Below, in pieces: positions 9,903 through 19,334 of a DNA stretch of 64,000 bases. Each line of letters begins with the position of its first letter. The stretch's first letter is position 1. The position numbers and the translations under genes were made by a program. The stretch lies in the NCBI RefSeq assembly GCF_001269365.1, contig NZ_CXOM01000002.1, positions 132,001-196,000 of the forward strand, read 5' to 3'. The notes below the pieces were generated by a model. The model was given only the letters and a program-made list of their open reading frames with translations, made no database searches and was not told the DNA's origin. The stretch comes from Limnohabitans sp. Rim11. Its GTDB lineage: Bacteria; Pseudomonadota; Gammaproteobacteria; Burkholderiales; Burkholderiaceae_C.

Positions 9903-10514
9903 TTACTTGCGCATGACCTTCTCTGAAGGCGTGAGTGCTTCAATGTAAGCAGGACGCGAGAAGATGCGCTCTGCGTACTTGAGCAAAGGCGCAGCATTTT
10001 TGCTGAGGTCAATGCCATAAAAGTCGAGGCGCCAAAGCAATGGCGCAATGGCCACGTCGAGCATGGAGAAGTTGTCACCCAACATGAACTTGTTTTTCAA
10101 GAACACAGGCGCCAATTGGGTCAAGCGATCACGAATGTGTGAACGGGCTTTTTCCAAAGCTTTGTCGTTGCCCTTGAGCGTGCGATTTTCCAAAGTGGCC
10201 ACATGCGTGAACAACTCTTTTTCGAAGTTGAGCAAGAACAAGCGAACACGTGCGCGGTCAACAGGATCGCCAGGCATCAGTTGAGGATGTGGGAAACGCT
10301 CATCGATGTATTCATTGATGATGTTTGATTCGTACAAAATCAGATCACGTTCAACCAAGATCGGCACTTGGCCGTAGGGGTTCATGACGTTGATGTCTTC
10401 GGGCTTGTTGTACAAATCGACATCGCGGATTTCAAAATCCATGCCTTTTTCAAACAGCACAAAGCGGCAGCGGTGAGAGAAAGGGCAGGTAGTTCCTGAG
10501 TAAAGCACCATCAT
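9903..10514 (-). CDS. sspA: Stringent starvation protein A
   Basis: Encodes 203 residues with a glutathione-S-transferase fold: thioredoxin-like N-terminus (YSGTTCPFSHRCRFVLFEKG) and helical C-terminus. SspA binds RNA polymerase and alters transcription under starvation or acid stress. The start has a good upstream AGGAG on the minus strand. It is followed directly by sspB and preceded by petC, the usual betaproteobacterial order. Confidence 0.95.
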   Translation of the reverse strand: MMVLYSGTTCPFSHRCRFVLFEKGMDFEIRDVDLYNKPEDINVMNPYGQVPILVERDLILYESNIINEYIDERFPHPQLMPGDPVDRARVRLFLLNFEKELFTHVATLENRTLKGNDKALEKARSHIRDRLTQLAPVFLKNKFMLGDNFSMLDVAIAPLLWRLDFYGIDLSKNAAPLLKYAERIFSRPAYIEALTPSEKVMRK

Positions 10515-10581
10515 GGTGAAGGCTCCTAAAAATCAAAAAGAGTGGGAAGCCACCGGGTTGGCTGGCCTGCCCACTCCATCA

Positions 10582-10601
10582 ATTCGGACAGGTGTCCGAA
10601 T
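10582..10601. repeat. Short perfect hairpin between petC and sspA
   Basis: ATTCGGACA (10582-10590) is the exact reverse complement of TGTCCGAAT (10593-10601), with two bases between. It lies 10 bp after the petC stop. There is no T-run, so it is not a clear intrinsic terminator. It may stabilise the 3' end of the petABC message. Confidence 0.4.
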
Positions 10602-10610
10602 CACGAGTTC

Positions 10611-11384
10611 TTACTTGACATCTTTCCAGTAAGCAGCGTTCAAGCGCCAAGCAATGAAAGTAAAGATAGACAAGAAAATCAAGACCCACACGCCAATGCG
10701 AACGCGGGTATTTTGCGCAGGCTCGGCCATCCATTGCAAGTAGTTGACCAAATCGCCAACGGCTTGATCGTATTGCAAAGGTGTCATAGCGCCAGGCTTG
10801 ACTTGCTTCCAACCTGTGAAGACTTGGACAGCGTGACCGTGCTCTTGACGTTCTTCATAAACGGGCGCGCGCTCACCTTGCAATTCCCACAGGGGGTTGG
10901 GCATACCCACGTTAGGGAAAGCCAAGTTGTTCCAGCCAGTTGGCTTGGTTTCGTCGCGGTAGTAGGTGCGCAGGTAGGTGTACAGATAGTCTGCACCGGT
11001 ACCGCCATGACCTGAACGTGAACGAGCCACCAATGTCAAATCGGGTGGCACAGCACCAAACCAGTCTTTGGCTTGCTTGGGATCAATGTTGGCCTTCATG
11101 GTGTCGCCCACTTTGTCAGTGGTGAACAAGAGGTTGTCTTTGATCTGTTGGTTGGTTAAACCGATGTCTTGCAAACGGTTGTAACGCATGAATGCCGCAG
11201 AGTGGCAATTCAAGCAATAGTTGACAAACAACTTGGCGCCGTTTTGCAAAGAGCCGAGGTCGTTGGTTTTAATTGGGGCTTTGTCCCATGCAATGGTGTT
11301 GCCACCGGCTGCTTGAACACCAGTGACAGCCGCCAAAGCAACACACAAACCCAGTGCAAATTTTTGAATTGATTTCATTTTCAA
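10611..11384 (-). CDS. petC: Cytochrome c1, bc1 complex
   Basis: Encodes 257 residues. An N-terminal signal peptide ends near VQAAGG, and heme c is bound by NYCLNCH. A C-terminal anchor helix (VWVLIFLSIFTFIAWRL) holds it in the membrane. It passes electrons from the Rieske centre to soluble cytochrome c in the periplasm. PNVGMPNPLWEL probably supplies the methionine heme ligand. It is last in petABC, 12 bp after petB. Confidence 0.96.
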   Translation of the reverse strand: MKMKSIQKFALGLCVALAAVTGVQAAGGNTIAWDKAPIKTNDLGSLQNGAKLFVNYCLNCHSAAFMRYNRLQDIGLTNQQIKDNLLFTTDKVGDTMKANIDPKQAKDWFGAVPPDLTLVARSRSGHGGTGADYLYTYLRTYYRDETKPTGWNNLAFPNVGMPNPLWELQGERAPVYEERQEHGHAVQVFTGWKQVKPGAMTPLQYDQAVGDLVNYLQWMAEPAQNTRVRIGVWVLIFLSIFTFIAWRLNAAYWKDVK

Positions 11385-11396
11385 ATACTCCTGGGC

Positions 11397-12806
11397 TTAG
11401 TGCGCAACGAAAGTAACGCGGTCAGGTACAGGCTTTGGTGTACCCAACTTGCTCCACCATGGCATCAACAAGAAGAAGCCAAAGTAAAACAATGTGCCCA
11501 CTTGTGAAACACGCTCACCGATGGGTGAAGGTGGCTGAACGCCCAAGTAGCCCAAGATCAAGAAGTTGATCACGAACACGGCGTACACATACTTGTGCCA
11601 GTCGGGACGGTATCGGATGGACTTGACGGGGCTGTTGTCGAGCCAAGGCAAGAAGAACATGATGACCACTGCGCCGCCCATGACCACCACGCCCCAGAAC
11701 TTGGCATCAATGCCAAGCATGAGTGCAGAGATCACCACAGCACCGCCGATGACACCCATTTTGAGCATGCTAGGCAAGGTGTTGTTTTTGACAGCCAAAA
11801 CAGCACCCAACAACACGCAAACGATGAGGACGTACATCATCTCGCTGGTGATGGCACGCAACATAGAGTAGTAAGGTGTGAAGTACCAAACAGGTGCAAT
11901 GTGCAAAGGCGTTTTGAGGGGGTCAGCTGGAATGAAATTGTTGTATTCCAAGAAGTAACCACCAAACTCGGGTGCGAAGAAAATAATGGCTGAGAAAACC
12001 ATCAAGAACAAGCTGACCGCAAAAACGTCGTGAACTGAGTAGTAAGGGTGGAATGGCACACCATCCAAAGGATGACCTTGTGCATCTTTAGGCGCATTGG
12101 GGCCTTTGATTTCGATGCCATCTGGGTTGTTAGAGCCCACTTCGTGCAACGCAATGATGTGCGCCACAACCAAGCCCAAAAGAACCAAAGGCACTGCAAT
12201 GACGTGGAAGCTGAAGAAGCGGTTCAAGGTGGCATCGCCGACCACGAAGTCGCCGCGAATGAGCAAAGCCAAATCAGGGCCAATGAAGGGAATGGCAGAG
12301 AACAAGTTCACGATCACCTGGGCGCCCCAGTAGGACATCTGGCCCCAAGGCAACAAGTAACCCATGAAGGCTTCAGCCATCAGGCACAAGAAGATGGCGC
12401 AACCAAAAATCCAGACCAACTCGCGAGGCTTGCGGTAGCTGCCGTACATGAGGCCACGGAACATGTGCAAATACACCACAATGAAAAACGCAGATGCGCC
12501 AGTGGAGTGCATGTAACGAATAAGCCAACCCCAAGGCACATCGCGCATGATGTACTCAACGGAGGCAAACGCCAGATTGGCATCAGGTTTGTAATGCATC
12601 ACCAAGAAAATACCGGTGACGATTTGGATCACCAAAACCAACAGTGACAAGGATCCGAAGATGTACCACATGTTGAAGTTTTTGGGCGCGTAATACTCGC
12701 TCAAATGCTCTTTGTAGAGCTTGGAAGCTGGGAAACGGTTGTCAACCCAGTTCAAAAGCTTTTCGCCAGCAGAGGCGTTAGGGGAAATTTCCTTGAATTC
12801 AGCCAT
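11397..12806 (-). CDS. petB: Cytochrome b, bc1 complex
   Basis: Encodes 469 residues with about eight to nine membrane helices. It oxidises ubiquinol and passes electrons through two b hemes. Histidine ligands lie in YMHSTGASAFFIVVYLHMF and FSFHVIAVPLVLLGLVVAH. The quinol-site motif reads PVWY (APVWYFTPYYS) instead of PEWY. The start at MAEFKEIS (12806) is 12 bp after the petA stop; an upstream frame overlapping petA is not used. Confidence 0.96.
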   Translation of the reverse strand: MAEFKEISPNASAGEKLLNWVDNRFPASKLYKEHLSEYYAPKNFNMWYIFGSLSLLVLVIQIVTGIFLVMHYKPDANLAFASVEYIMRDVPWGWLIRYMHSTGASAFFIVVYLHMFRGLMYGSYRKPRELVWIFGCAIFLCLMAEAFMGYLLPWGQMSYWGAQVIVNLFSAIPFIGPDLALLIRGDFVVGDATLNRFFSFHVIAVPLVLLGLVVAHIIALHEVGSNNPDGIEIKGPNAPKDAQGHPLDGVPFHPYYSVHDVFAVSLFLMVFSAIIFFAPEFGGYFLEYNNFIPADPLKTPLHIAPVWYFTPYYSMLRAITSEMMYVLIVCVLLGAVLAVKNNTLPSMLKMGVIGGAVVISALMLGIDAKFWGVVVMGGAVVIMFFLPWLDNSPVKSIRYRPDWHKYVYAVFVINFLILGYLGVQPPSPIGERVSQVGTLFYFGFFLLMPWWSKLGTPKPVPDRVTFVAH

Positions 12807-12817
12807 GGTGGTTTGCC

Positions 12818-13414
12818 TCAAGCCTTCTTGTCTTCACCGATCAGCAACTTGCTGTCGGACAGGTACATGTGCGGTGGCACTTCCAAGTTGTCGGGGGCGG
12901 GTTTGTTTTTGAACACGCGGCCGGCCAAATCGAAAGTTGAACCGTGGCAAGCGCACAAGAAGCCGCCTTGCCAATCGTCAGGCAAAGAAGGCTGAGCGCC
13001 GGTTTGGAATTTGTCGCCTGGCGAGCAACCCAAGTGGGTGCAAATGCCAACCGCCACCATGAACTCTGGTTTGATAGAGCGGTGGGGGTTTTTGGCGTAT
13101 TCGGGGGTGGGATAGGCCTGGCGGTCAGACGCTGGATCGGCCAGTTGACCATCTAATTTCTTCAAGGCTTCCACTTGTTCAGTGGTGCGGCGCATGATCC
13201 ACACGGGCTTGCCGCGCCATTCGACGGTGAGTTTTTCACCGGGTTTGACGTCGGAAATATCGACTTCAACAGCGGCACCGGCGGCTTTGGCGCGCTCGGA
13301 AGGCTGGAAAGTGCTGACGAAGGGGGTGGCGACGAAGCCTGCGCCTACGGCGCCAGCACAAGTAGAGGCAATCAGCCACGTCCTTTTGCTGCTGTCGACT
13401 GGGGTATCACTCAT
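12818..13414 (-). CDS. petA: Rieske iron-sulfur protein, bc1 complex
   Basis: Encodes 198 residues. The 2Fe-2S centre is set by CTHLGC (125-130) and CACHGS (154-159), including the disulfide cysteines. The N-terminus SSKRTWLIASTCAGAVGAG resembles a Tat signal-anchor, though with KR rather than RR. Rieske proteins are known Tat substrates, and tatABC lies 4 kb away. It is the first gene of petABC. Confidence 0.96.
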   Translation of the reverse strand: MSDTPVDSSKRTWLIASTCAGAVGAGFVATPFVSTFQPSERAKAAGAAVEVDISDVKPGEKLTVEWRGKPVWIMRRTTEQVEALKKLDGQLADPASDRQAYPTPEYAKNPHRSIKPEFMVAVGICTHLGCSPGDKFQTGAQPSLPDDWQGGFLCACHGSTFDLAGRVFKNKPAPDNLEVPPHMYLSDSKLLIGEDKKA

Positions 13415-13453
13415 GAGAATCCTCTAGCGAATCGGTATCAGGGTTAACCGCCG

Positions 13454-13483
13454 ATTGTAGCCGACTGCGAGGGGCTTTTTAAA
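13454..13483 (-). promoter_or_regulatory. Possible sigma70 promoter for petABC
   Basis: On the minus strand TTTAAA (13483-13478) is followed after 18 bp by TACAAT (13459-13454), about 40 bp before the petA start. The -10 matches consensus at five of six bases; the -35 is weaker. It lies in the 75-bp gap between pdxA and petA. Confidence 0.35.
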
Positions 13484-13489
13484 GTCTCC

Positions 13490-14563
13490 TTAGTCGGAGA
13501 GTTGTCTTGCCATGCGAATGGCAGCTCTGATGCTGGCGGCGTCGGCCACGCCTTGCCCGGCAATGTCAAAGGCGGTGCCATGGTCGGGGCTGGTTCTGAC
13601 CAAAGGCAGGCCCAAAGTGACGTTGACCCCCTGGTCCAAGCCCATGTATTTGACCGGAATCAGCCCTTGGTCGTGGTACATGGCCAAAACTACGTCAAAT
13701 TCTGCCGCGCCATCGGATTTTTTGCGGGCCCGCATGAAAACGGTGTCTGGTGCATAGGGCCCCATGGCCAAAATGCCTTCTGCCCGCGCAGTTTGCAGGG
13801 CGGGCTCGATGATTTCAATTTCTTCGCGACCAAACAAACCGCCCTCTCCGGCATGGGGGTTGAGACCCGCCACGCCTATTTTTGGCGGTCGGTCCAAGAC
13901 CAAGCTCAAAGATTGGTGGGTAATTCGCAAACTTTCCAGCACATTGTTGTAAGTGACGGCGTCCAGTGCTTGGCGCAGGGACACGTGAATACTGACCAAC
14001 ACGGTGCGCAGCTCGTCATTGGCCAACATCATGCGAACGGGCATTTGCGCCAAGGGCACCCCGACATGGCGCGCCGCCTCCGATTGCAACAGTTCTGTAT
14101 GACCCGGAAATGCATCGAAGGGAGCGCCAGCTGCCGACAAAGCTTCTTTATGAAGCGGGGCTGTGACCAGCGCCGCAATTTGTTTCTTCAAGGCGGCTTG
14201 AGTGGCCCACATGACACATTCACCCGCAAAACGACCTGCCCGCGCATCAACTTGTCCCCAAGGCAAATTGGCCTCAAGGCTGGCCACCTGCAATACCGGC
14301 AAAACACCTGGGGGTTGCGTCAAAGCCTCTGAAGCTTTTGCAATTTGGACCACTTTCAGTTGAAGACCACCCGGGTCCACCAACAGTGCCGCCTTTTGCA
14401 TCAAGCCAACATCGCCCGCCACAAAACAATGGCGCGTGATCTGTTCATCTGCCTTGCGCTGCGAGGTCGCCTTGAAATCATCCAAGAAAGCGCGCGCAAT
14501 GATTTCCGGTCCGATGCCGCAAGGATCTCCTGGTGTGATGGCAATGACTCTGGACTGGGACAT
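13490..14563 (-). CDS. pdxA: 4-hydroxythreonine-4-phosphate dehydrogenase PdxA
   Basis: Encodes 357 residues. PdxA oxidises 4-phosphohydroxy-threonine in the DXP-dependent pathway to pyridoxal phosphate. Family landmarks are AITPGDPCGIGPEI at the N-terminus, FPGHTELL, and YHDQGLIPVKY, whose histidines bind the catalytic metal. The start at MSQSRVIAITPGDP (14563) is preferred over a TTG that would overlap the Nif3 gene. Confidence 0.95.
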   Translation of the reverse strand: MSQSRVIAITPGDPCGIGPEIIARAFLDDFKATSQRKADEQITRHCFVAGDVGLMQKAALLVDPGGLQLKVVQIAKASEALTQPPGVLPVLQVASLEANLPWGQVDARAGRFAGECVMWATQAALKKQIAALVTAPLHKEALSAAGAPFDAFPGHTELLQSEAARHVGVPLAQMPVRMMLANDELRTVLVSIHVSLRQALDAVTYNNVLESLRITHQSLSLVLDRPPKIGVAGLNPHAGEGGLFGREEIEIIEPALQTARAEGILAMGPYAPDTVFMRARKKSDGAAEFDVVLAMYHDQGLIPVKYMGLDQGVNVTLGLPLVRTSPDHGTAFDIAGQGVADAASIRAAIRMARQLSD

Positions 14564-14589
14564 TGGGTTGATCTTGATTTGAAAAACTT

Positions 14590-15348
14590 TCAAGCCGGGT
14601 TATCGATGTCGATGAACTCGTGCACCAAGCCCAAAGAAGCGGCCACATGTGCAGCCACAGCAGGCGCTCCATAACGCTCAGTGGCATGGTGACCACATGC
14701 TAAAAAAGCCACGCCAGTTTCTTTGGCAATATGCGCTTGAGGTTCTGAAATTTCGCCCGTAATGAAAGCATCAACACCCTGTGCAATGGCCGATTCAAAA
14801 TAAGACTGCGCGCCGCCGCTGCACCAAGCGATGCGCTTGAGGGGTTTGTCTTGCGGCGCGATGCAGGTAACGGCTCTGCCCAAACAAGCCTCTAAGTGCG
14901 CCGACAATGCGGCTGCATTTTCAAATGCCAACGCGCCTTGCGGTTGACCCACACACACCAAGTTTTGATCGCCGCACCAAGCATCGGCCTTCAGACCCAA
15001 CACCTTGCCCAATTGGGCGTTGTTGCCCAACTCGGGGTGTGCATCCAAAGGCAAGTGATAGGCATACAAATTGATGTCGTGTGCCAATAGCCTTTGCAGG
15101 CGCTCTTTCATCCAGCCCACCACGCGGCCATCTTGGCCGCGCCAAAACAAACCATGGTGAACAAACACGGCATCGGCTTTGGCGGCAATGGCGGCGTCAA
15201 TCAATTCACGACTGGCGGTGACACCCGACACAATTTTTTGAATTTGACGCTTGCCCTCGACCTGCAGCCCATTGGGGCCGTAATCCTTGAATTTTTCGGC
15301 TTGCAGCAGTTGGTCAAACGCCTGAAGCAGCGTCTTGAAATCTGTCAT
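14590..15348 (-). CDS. Nif3-like dinuclear metal-binding protein (YbgI family)
   Basis: Encodes 252 residues of the Nif3/YbgI/DUF34 family. The metal-site motif FVHHGLFW and a late CGHHATERYG are visible. Members form toroidal hexamers with a two-metal centre; the reaction is not established, and a GTP cyclohydrolase I type 2 label rests on weak evidence. The start is set at MTDFKTLLQAFDQ (15348), because 69 upstream in-frame codons do not resemble the family. Confidence 0.88.
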   Translation of the reverse strand: MTDFKTLLQAFDQLLQAEKFKDYGPNGLQVEGKRQIQKIVSGVTASRELIDAAIAAKADAVFVHHGLFWRGQDGRVVGWMKERLQRLLAHDINLYAYHLPLDAHPELGNNAQLGKVLGLKADAWCGDQNLVCVGQPQGALAFENAAALSAHLEACLGRAVTCIAPQDKPLKRIAWCSGGAQSYFESAIAQGVDAFITGEISEPQAHIAKETGVAFLACGHHATERYGAPAVAAHVAASLGLVHEFIDIDNPA

Positions 15349-15444
15349 GTCAATCTCGTTGGTAGATGACGCTATTGTCAACGATTCAAACGGATTCTGC
15401 GATGACTTGCGCAGCATTGAGTTGAATACGCCACAATAGAAAGT

Positions 15445-16596
15445 ATGAAAAAAATCTGGATTCTTTTTTCCCAAACCGTCACGGTGCTGCTGGCCGTTTG
15501 GTTTGTCGTGGCCACCCTTCAACCCACATGGCTGCGCGGCACCAACAACCCTCAAAAAGTTTCTTTCACGCAGGCCATTTTGGACGGCAATTCAAGTGCA
15601 TCACCTGGCGGCAGCTTCAGGCAAGCTGCGCAAAAGGCTTCGCCTGCCGTGGTTAGCATCACGGTGCAACAAAAGTCACGCGCCAAAGCCAGGCGTGCAG
15701 ACCCTTGGTTTCGATTTTTTGATGAGCCCGAGGAAGACTCACCCAGCGGCGGCATGGGCAGCGGCGTCATTGTCAGCCCCGAAGGCTACATCCTCACCAA
15801 CCACCATGTGATTGAAGGCGCAGAAGCCATTGAGGTCAATTTGCACGACGGTCGCAATGCCTTGGCCAAGGTCATTGGCACCGACCCTGACACCGATTTG
15901 GCACTGCTCAAAATAGACCTACCCAAGCTGCCCGTCATTGTCTTGGGTCAAATGGAAACCTTGCAAGTGGGCGATGCCGTTTTGGCCATTGGCAATCCCT
16001 TTGGCGTCGGCCAAACCGTCACCTCGGGCATTGTGAGCGCGCTGGGCCGCAAACAGTTGGGCATCAACACCTTTGAGAATTTCATTCAAACCGATGCTGC
16101 CATCAACCCCGGCAATTCGGGTGGCGCGTTGGTGGATGCCAATGGCTTGTTGATGGGCATCAACACCGCCATATATTCCCGCTCAGGCGGCAACATGGGC
16201 ATTGGCTTTGCCGTGCCGGTGTCCACCGCCACCCAAATCATGGCCGCGCTCATTAAAGACGGCAAAGTGACACGCGGTTGGATTGGCGTAGAGCCGCGCC
16301 CCTTGAATTCCGAACTGGCCGAGAGCTTTGGCATTCCCAAAGACAAAACAACGGGCGCCTTGCCCAAAGGGGTTTTGATTCACGGCGTGTTGCAAAACAG
16401 CCCTGCCGCCAAAGCCGGTATTCAGCCAGGCGATTTGATCATGCAAGTGGCGGGGCAAGCTGTGTCCGATGTGCCCGAGATGTTGTCTGGTGTAGCGGGG
16501 TTAAAGCCAGGAGAAACGGCCAATTTGTTGGTCTTGAGAAACGGCAAAACTTTAGAACTGCGAGTGACACCAGGCACTCGCCCCATTAGACCGTGA
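15445..16596 (+). CDS. Periplasmic trypsin-like serine protease, DegS/DegQ type
   Basis: Encodes 383 residues of the HtrA family. A single N-terminal hydrophobic segment (about 4-24) acts as signal or anchor. The catalytic triad is H121 (TNHHVI), D151 (DTDLALL) and S225 (GNSGGAL). One PDZ domain spans about 275-375. The single PDZ and likely membrane anchor resemble DegS or AlgW, which cut anti-sigma factors, rather than two-PDZ DegP. It diverges from the Nif3 gene and faces tatC. Confidence 0.92.
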   Translation: MKKIWILFSQTVTVLLAVWFVVATLQPTWLRGTNNPQKVSFTQAILDGNSSASPGGSFRQAAQKASPAVVSITVQQKSRAKARRADPWFRFFDEPEEDSPSGGMGSGVIVSPEGYILTNHHVIEGAEAIEVNLHDGRNALAKVIGTDPDTDLALLKIDLPKLPVIVLGQMETLQVGDAVLAIGNPFGVGQTVTSGIVSALGRKQLGINTFENFIQTDAAINPGNSGGALVDANGLLMGINTAIYSRSGGNMGIGFAVPVSTATQIMAALIKDGKVTRGWIGVEPRPLNSELAESFGIPKDKTTGALPKGVLIHGVLQNSPAAKAGIQPGDLIMQVAGQAVSDVPEMLSGVAGLKPGETANLLVLRNGKTLELRVTPGTRPIRP

Positions 16597-16612
16597 TGAG
16601 ACCCTGTAGAAA

Positions 16613-17419
16613 TTAAGCCGATTTGGAGGCTTCGTCTTCTGAAGCGTCTTCTTTGGGCGCTTGGGTGTGCTTGATGAAAATTTGAGCCGCCCAAATGCCC
16701 AGCTCATAGAGCAAGCACATGGGAATGGCCAGCGCCAATTGAGACACCACATCAGGGGGTGTCACGATGGCGGCAATGACAAAGGCCAAGACCACAAAAT
16801 AACCGCGAAAATCTCTGAGTTTTTCGATGGTCACAATGCCCAAACGAGCCAAGACCACCACAGCAATAGGCACTTCAAAAGCCAAACCAAATGCCAAGAA
16901 CATGTTCAGCACAAAGCCCAAATAGGCCTCAATGTCAGGTGCGGCCGTGATGCTTTTGGGCGCAAAGCTTTGGATGAAGGCAAAGACCTGGCCAAACACA
17001 AAGAAGTAACAAAAGGCCACGCCAATGAAAAACAACAAGGTGCTGGAAATGACCAAGGGCATGACCAACCGTTTTTCGTGCGTGTACAAGCCCGGGGCAA
17101 TGAAGGCCCACACTTGGTACAAAACCACTGGCAAAGCCAACAAAAATGCAGCCATCAACAAGATTTTGAGCGGCACCATGAACGGCGAGATGACCGATGT
17201 GGCAATCAGGGTGGTGCCAGCCGGCAAATGCGATACCAAAGGTGCCGCCAACAAATCGTAGAGTTCGCCAGGGCCAGGAAACAGGGCCAAAACGCCAGCC
17301 GCCACGCCAATGGCGGCCATGGCGCGAACCAAGCGGTCGCGCAATTCCATGAGGTGCGTGACAAAAGGTTGTTCAGTGCCCGCCAATTCGTCTTCGGGCT
17401 TTGGAGAGGGGTCGGACAC
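16613..17419 (-). CDS. tatC: Twin-arginine translocase subunit TatC
   Basis: Encodes 268 residues with six predicted membrane helices. TatC recognises the twin-arginine signal and forms the receptor with TatB. The N-terminal FVTHLMELRDRLVRA is the family hallmark. The start is a GTG directly after the tatB stop. A charged tail (KEDASEDEASKSA) follows the last helix. It ends the his-tat run and converges on the protease gene. Confidence 0.96.
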   Translation of the reverse strand: MSDPSPKPEDELAGTEQPFVTHLMELRDRLVRAMAAIGVAAGVLALFPGPGELYDLLAAPLVSHLPAGTTLIATSVISPFMVPLKILLMAAFLLALPVVLYQVWAFIAPGLYTHEKRLVMPLVISSTLLFFIGVAFCYFFVFGQVFAFIQSFAPKSITAAPDIEAYLGFVLNMFLAFGLAFEVPIAVVVLARLGIVTIEKLRDFRGYFVVLAFVIAAIVTPPDVVSQLALAIPMCLLYELGIWAAQIFIKHTQAPKEDASEDEASKSA

Positions 17420-17893
17420 TTAGTAACTACCTAATTTGGTGGGGCGGTAACGGGCCACTCTGGCAGCACCCGACAATGTTTTGGTTCTTACCCCTGCGCG
17501 GGCTTTGTACCACTGCGGTACCGCGGCTTGTTTCAAACGAAACTTTTTACCCGGATGTTTGTACGTGGGCGGTGGCGGCTCCCACCTAGGCGTATTGGGG
17601 TCGTTGGCAAGGCCGGCCGTGGTCTCTTCCCATTGCTTCTCAAAGTCGATGGCCGTGCTTTGAACAGAGCTTTCAACATCTCTGGCAGCGCCCTCTACCG
17701 ACTCTTTCATTTTCTTGAGCTCTTCCAAATCCATGGAACGATTGACCTCAGCCTTGACATCCGAGATGTAACGCTGGGCCTTGCCCAAGAGGTTGCCCAT
17801 GGTCCGCGCCACGCGCGGCAACTTCTCGGGACCGATGACGATCAACGCCACCACCCCGATCAGGGCAATTTTTGAAATTCCAAGATCGATCAA
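17420..17893 (-). CDS. tatB: Twin-arginine translocase subunit TatB
   Basis: Encodes 157 residues: an N-terminal helix ([21 protein letters not shown]), the GPEKLP hinge, then an amphipathic helix and a long charged tail. TatB pairs with TatC in signal recognition. The start is TTG at 17893, one base after the tatA stop, and is supported by the strongly conserved first residues. The tail after about residue 100 is basic and proline-rich, with no recognised domain. Confidence 0.94.
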   Translation of the reverse strand: MIDLGISKIALIGVVALIVIGPEKLPRVARTMGNLLGKAQRYISDVKAEVNRSMDLEELKKMKESVEGAARDVESSVQSTAIDFEKQWEETTAGLANDPNTPRWEPPPPTYKHPGKKFRLKQAAVPQWYKARAGVRTKTLSGAARVARYRPTKLGSY

Positions 17894-17894
17894 A

Positions 17895-18134
17895 TCAGGA
17901 CTTTGTCTTAGCTTCCACGTCGATCGTGGTTTTTTCTGCCGTGGCCGAAGCGGCTACTTGGCCAGCAGGCTTTTCTTCTGTCACGGGGTTGCCGTTGGCA
18001 TCTTTCATGCCATCTTTAAAGCCTTTAACCGCGCCACCCAGGTCAGAGCCAATGTTTTTCAGCTTCTTGGTGCCAAACACCATGACCACGATGAGCAAGA
18101 CGATGAGCCAATGCCAAATTGAGAACGATCCCAT
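17895..18134 (-). CDS. tatA: Twin-arginine translocase subunit TatA
   Basis: Encodes 79 residues: one membrane helix ([16 protein letters not shown]), the [20 protein letters not shown] amphipathic helix, and a charged tail. TatA oligomers form the transport pore. It is first of tatABC and follows the HIT gene by 36 bp. Confidence 0.96.
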   Translation of the reverse strand: MGSFSIWHWLIVLLIVVMVFGTKKLKNIGSDLGGAVKGFKDGMKDANGNPVTEEKPAGQVAASATAEKTTIDVEAKTKS

Positions 18135-18170
18135 GAATATCTCCTAACAATTAATTCGGATTCTAAGCGC

Positions 18171-18530
18171 TTAACCACGCAGCCAAGGGCGGGGACCGCC
18201 CATGACATGGAAATGCAAATGGTGAATTTCTTGGCCACCCTCTGCCCCCGTGTTAGTGACAATTCTGTAGCCACCTTCAGGATAAGGGCGACAACCCTGC
18301 TCCAAAGCCAGTTTAGGCGCTAAGGACATTAGATGCCCAATTAAGGCCGAATGCTCTGGGGTAATTTGCGCCATCGACGGAATGTGCAGCTTGGGCACCA
18401 TCAAAAAATGCACCGGCGCCCAAGGGGCAATGTCGTGAAAAGCAAACACATGCTCGTCTTCATAAACCTTCTTGGAAGGAATTTTTCCGGCAATGATTTT
18501 GCAAAAAAGGCAGTTTGGGTCGTGCATCAT
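18171..18530 (-). CDS. hinT: HIT-family purine nucleoside phosphoramidase (HinT-like)
   Basis: Encodes 119 residues. The histidine triad HHLHFHV (103-109) is complete, and the N-terminus [19 protein letters not shown] is typical of HinT. Family members hydrolyse AMP-lysine and similar phosphoramidates; the in vivo role is unclear. The start overlaps the hisE stop as ATGA, tying it to the his operon. Confidence 0.92.
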   Translation of the reverse strand: MMHDPNCLFCKIIAGKIPSKKVYEDEHVFAFHDIAPWAPVHFLMVPKLHIPSMAQITPEHSALIGHLMSLAPKLALEQGCRPYPEGGYRIVTNTGAEGGQEIHHLHFHVMGGPRPWLRG

Positions 18531-18895
18531 TCACCTGATCGTTCACGTTGTTCGGCTTTGCGGAGGGCTTTTTCCTCCAGACCACTGAGGCCTTCACGGC
18601 GGCTGAGTTCGGCCACCACATCGGCTGGCGTTAGGCCATAGTGGGCCAAGGCAATCATGCTGTGAAACCACAAATCGGCCACTTCACCCACCAATTTGTG
18701 GGCTTCGCCGCCATGGTCCATGTCTTTGGCCGCCATCACCGTTTCGGTGGCTTCTTCGCCAATTTTCTTCAAAAAGGCGTCGGGGCCTTTGTGCAGCAGG
18801 CGCGCGACATAGCTTTTTTCGGGGTCGCCGCCGTTGGCCGGTTTGCGACTTTCAATCACGGCCGCTAAGCGGGCCAAAGCATCGGTTGAACTCAT
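18527..18895 (-). CDS. hisE: Phosphoribosyl-ATP diphosphatase HisE
   Basis: Encodes 122 residues and removes pyrophosphate from phosphoribosyl-ATP, step two of histidine synthesis. The MazG-like core ([16 protein letters not shown], then [12 protein letters not shown]) carries the acidic metal ligands. It is separate from hisI, as usual in this group. The stop overlaps the HIT gene. Confidence 0.95.
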   Translation of the reverse strand: MSSTDALARLAAVIESRKPANGGDPEKSYVARLLHKGPDAFLKKIGEEATETVMAAKDMDHGGEAHKLVGEVADLWFHSMIALAHYGLTPADVVAELSRREGLSGLEEKALRKAEQRERSGE

Positions 18896-18913
18896 GATCT
18901 TGGCAACGAGTGC

Positions 18914-19303
18914 TCACTTGTAAATAGATTCGGGGTCTTTCAAGACCGGTTCGGTGGCAGTCCACTCACCATTTTGGTACTGCTGGAAGAAACAACTGTG
19001 ACGGCCGGTGTGACAAGCAATACCAGGTTCGTGGCCCAACTGCGTGACTTTAAGCAGCACCACGTCGTTGTCGCAATCGAGGCGCATGTCGTGCACAGTT
19101 TGCACATGACCCGACTCTTCTCCCTTGAACCACAGCTTGTTGCGCGAACGGCTGAAGTACACCGCGCGTTTGAGTTCTGCGGTTTTTTCAAGGGCTTCGC
19201 GGTTCATCCAGGCAAACATCAGCACATCGCCGGTGCTGGCCTCTTGCGCAATCACGGGCACCAAGCCCTGTGCGTCCCACTTAATTTGATCAAGCCATGT
19301 CAT
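18914..19303 (-). CDS. hisI: Phosphoribosyl-AMP cyclohydrolase HisI
   Basis: Encodes 129 residues and opens the purine ring of phosphoribosyl-AMP, step three of histidine synthesis. The metal site [11 protein letters not shown] and the zinc ligands CHTGRHSCF are intact. It lies 31 bp after hisF and 18 bp before hisE. Confidence 0.96.
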   Translation of the reverse strand: MTWLDQIKWDAQGLVPVIAQEASTGDVLMFAWMNREALEKTAELKRAVYFSRSRNKLWFKGEESGHVQTVHDMRLDCDNDVVLLKVTQLGHEPGIACHTGRHSCFFQQYQNGEWTATEPVLKDPESIYK

Positions 19304-19334
19304 GAGGTGAATCTACCACTTGCTGATGACACTT

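Noticed and set aside
14590..15555. Extended Nif3 frame reaching into the protease gene
   Set aside because: The first 69 codons overlap the protease coding sequence and show no family similarity.
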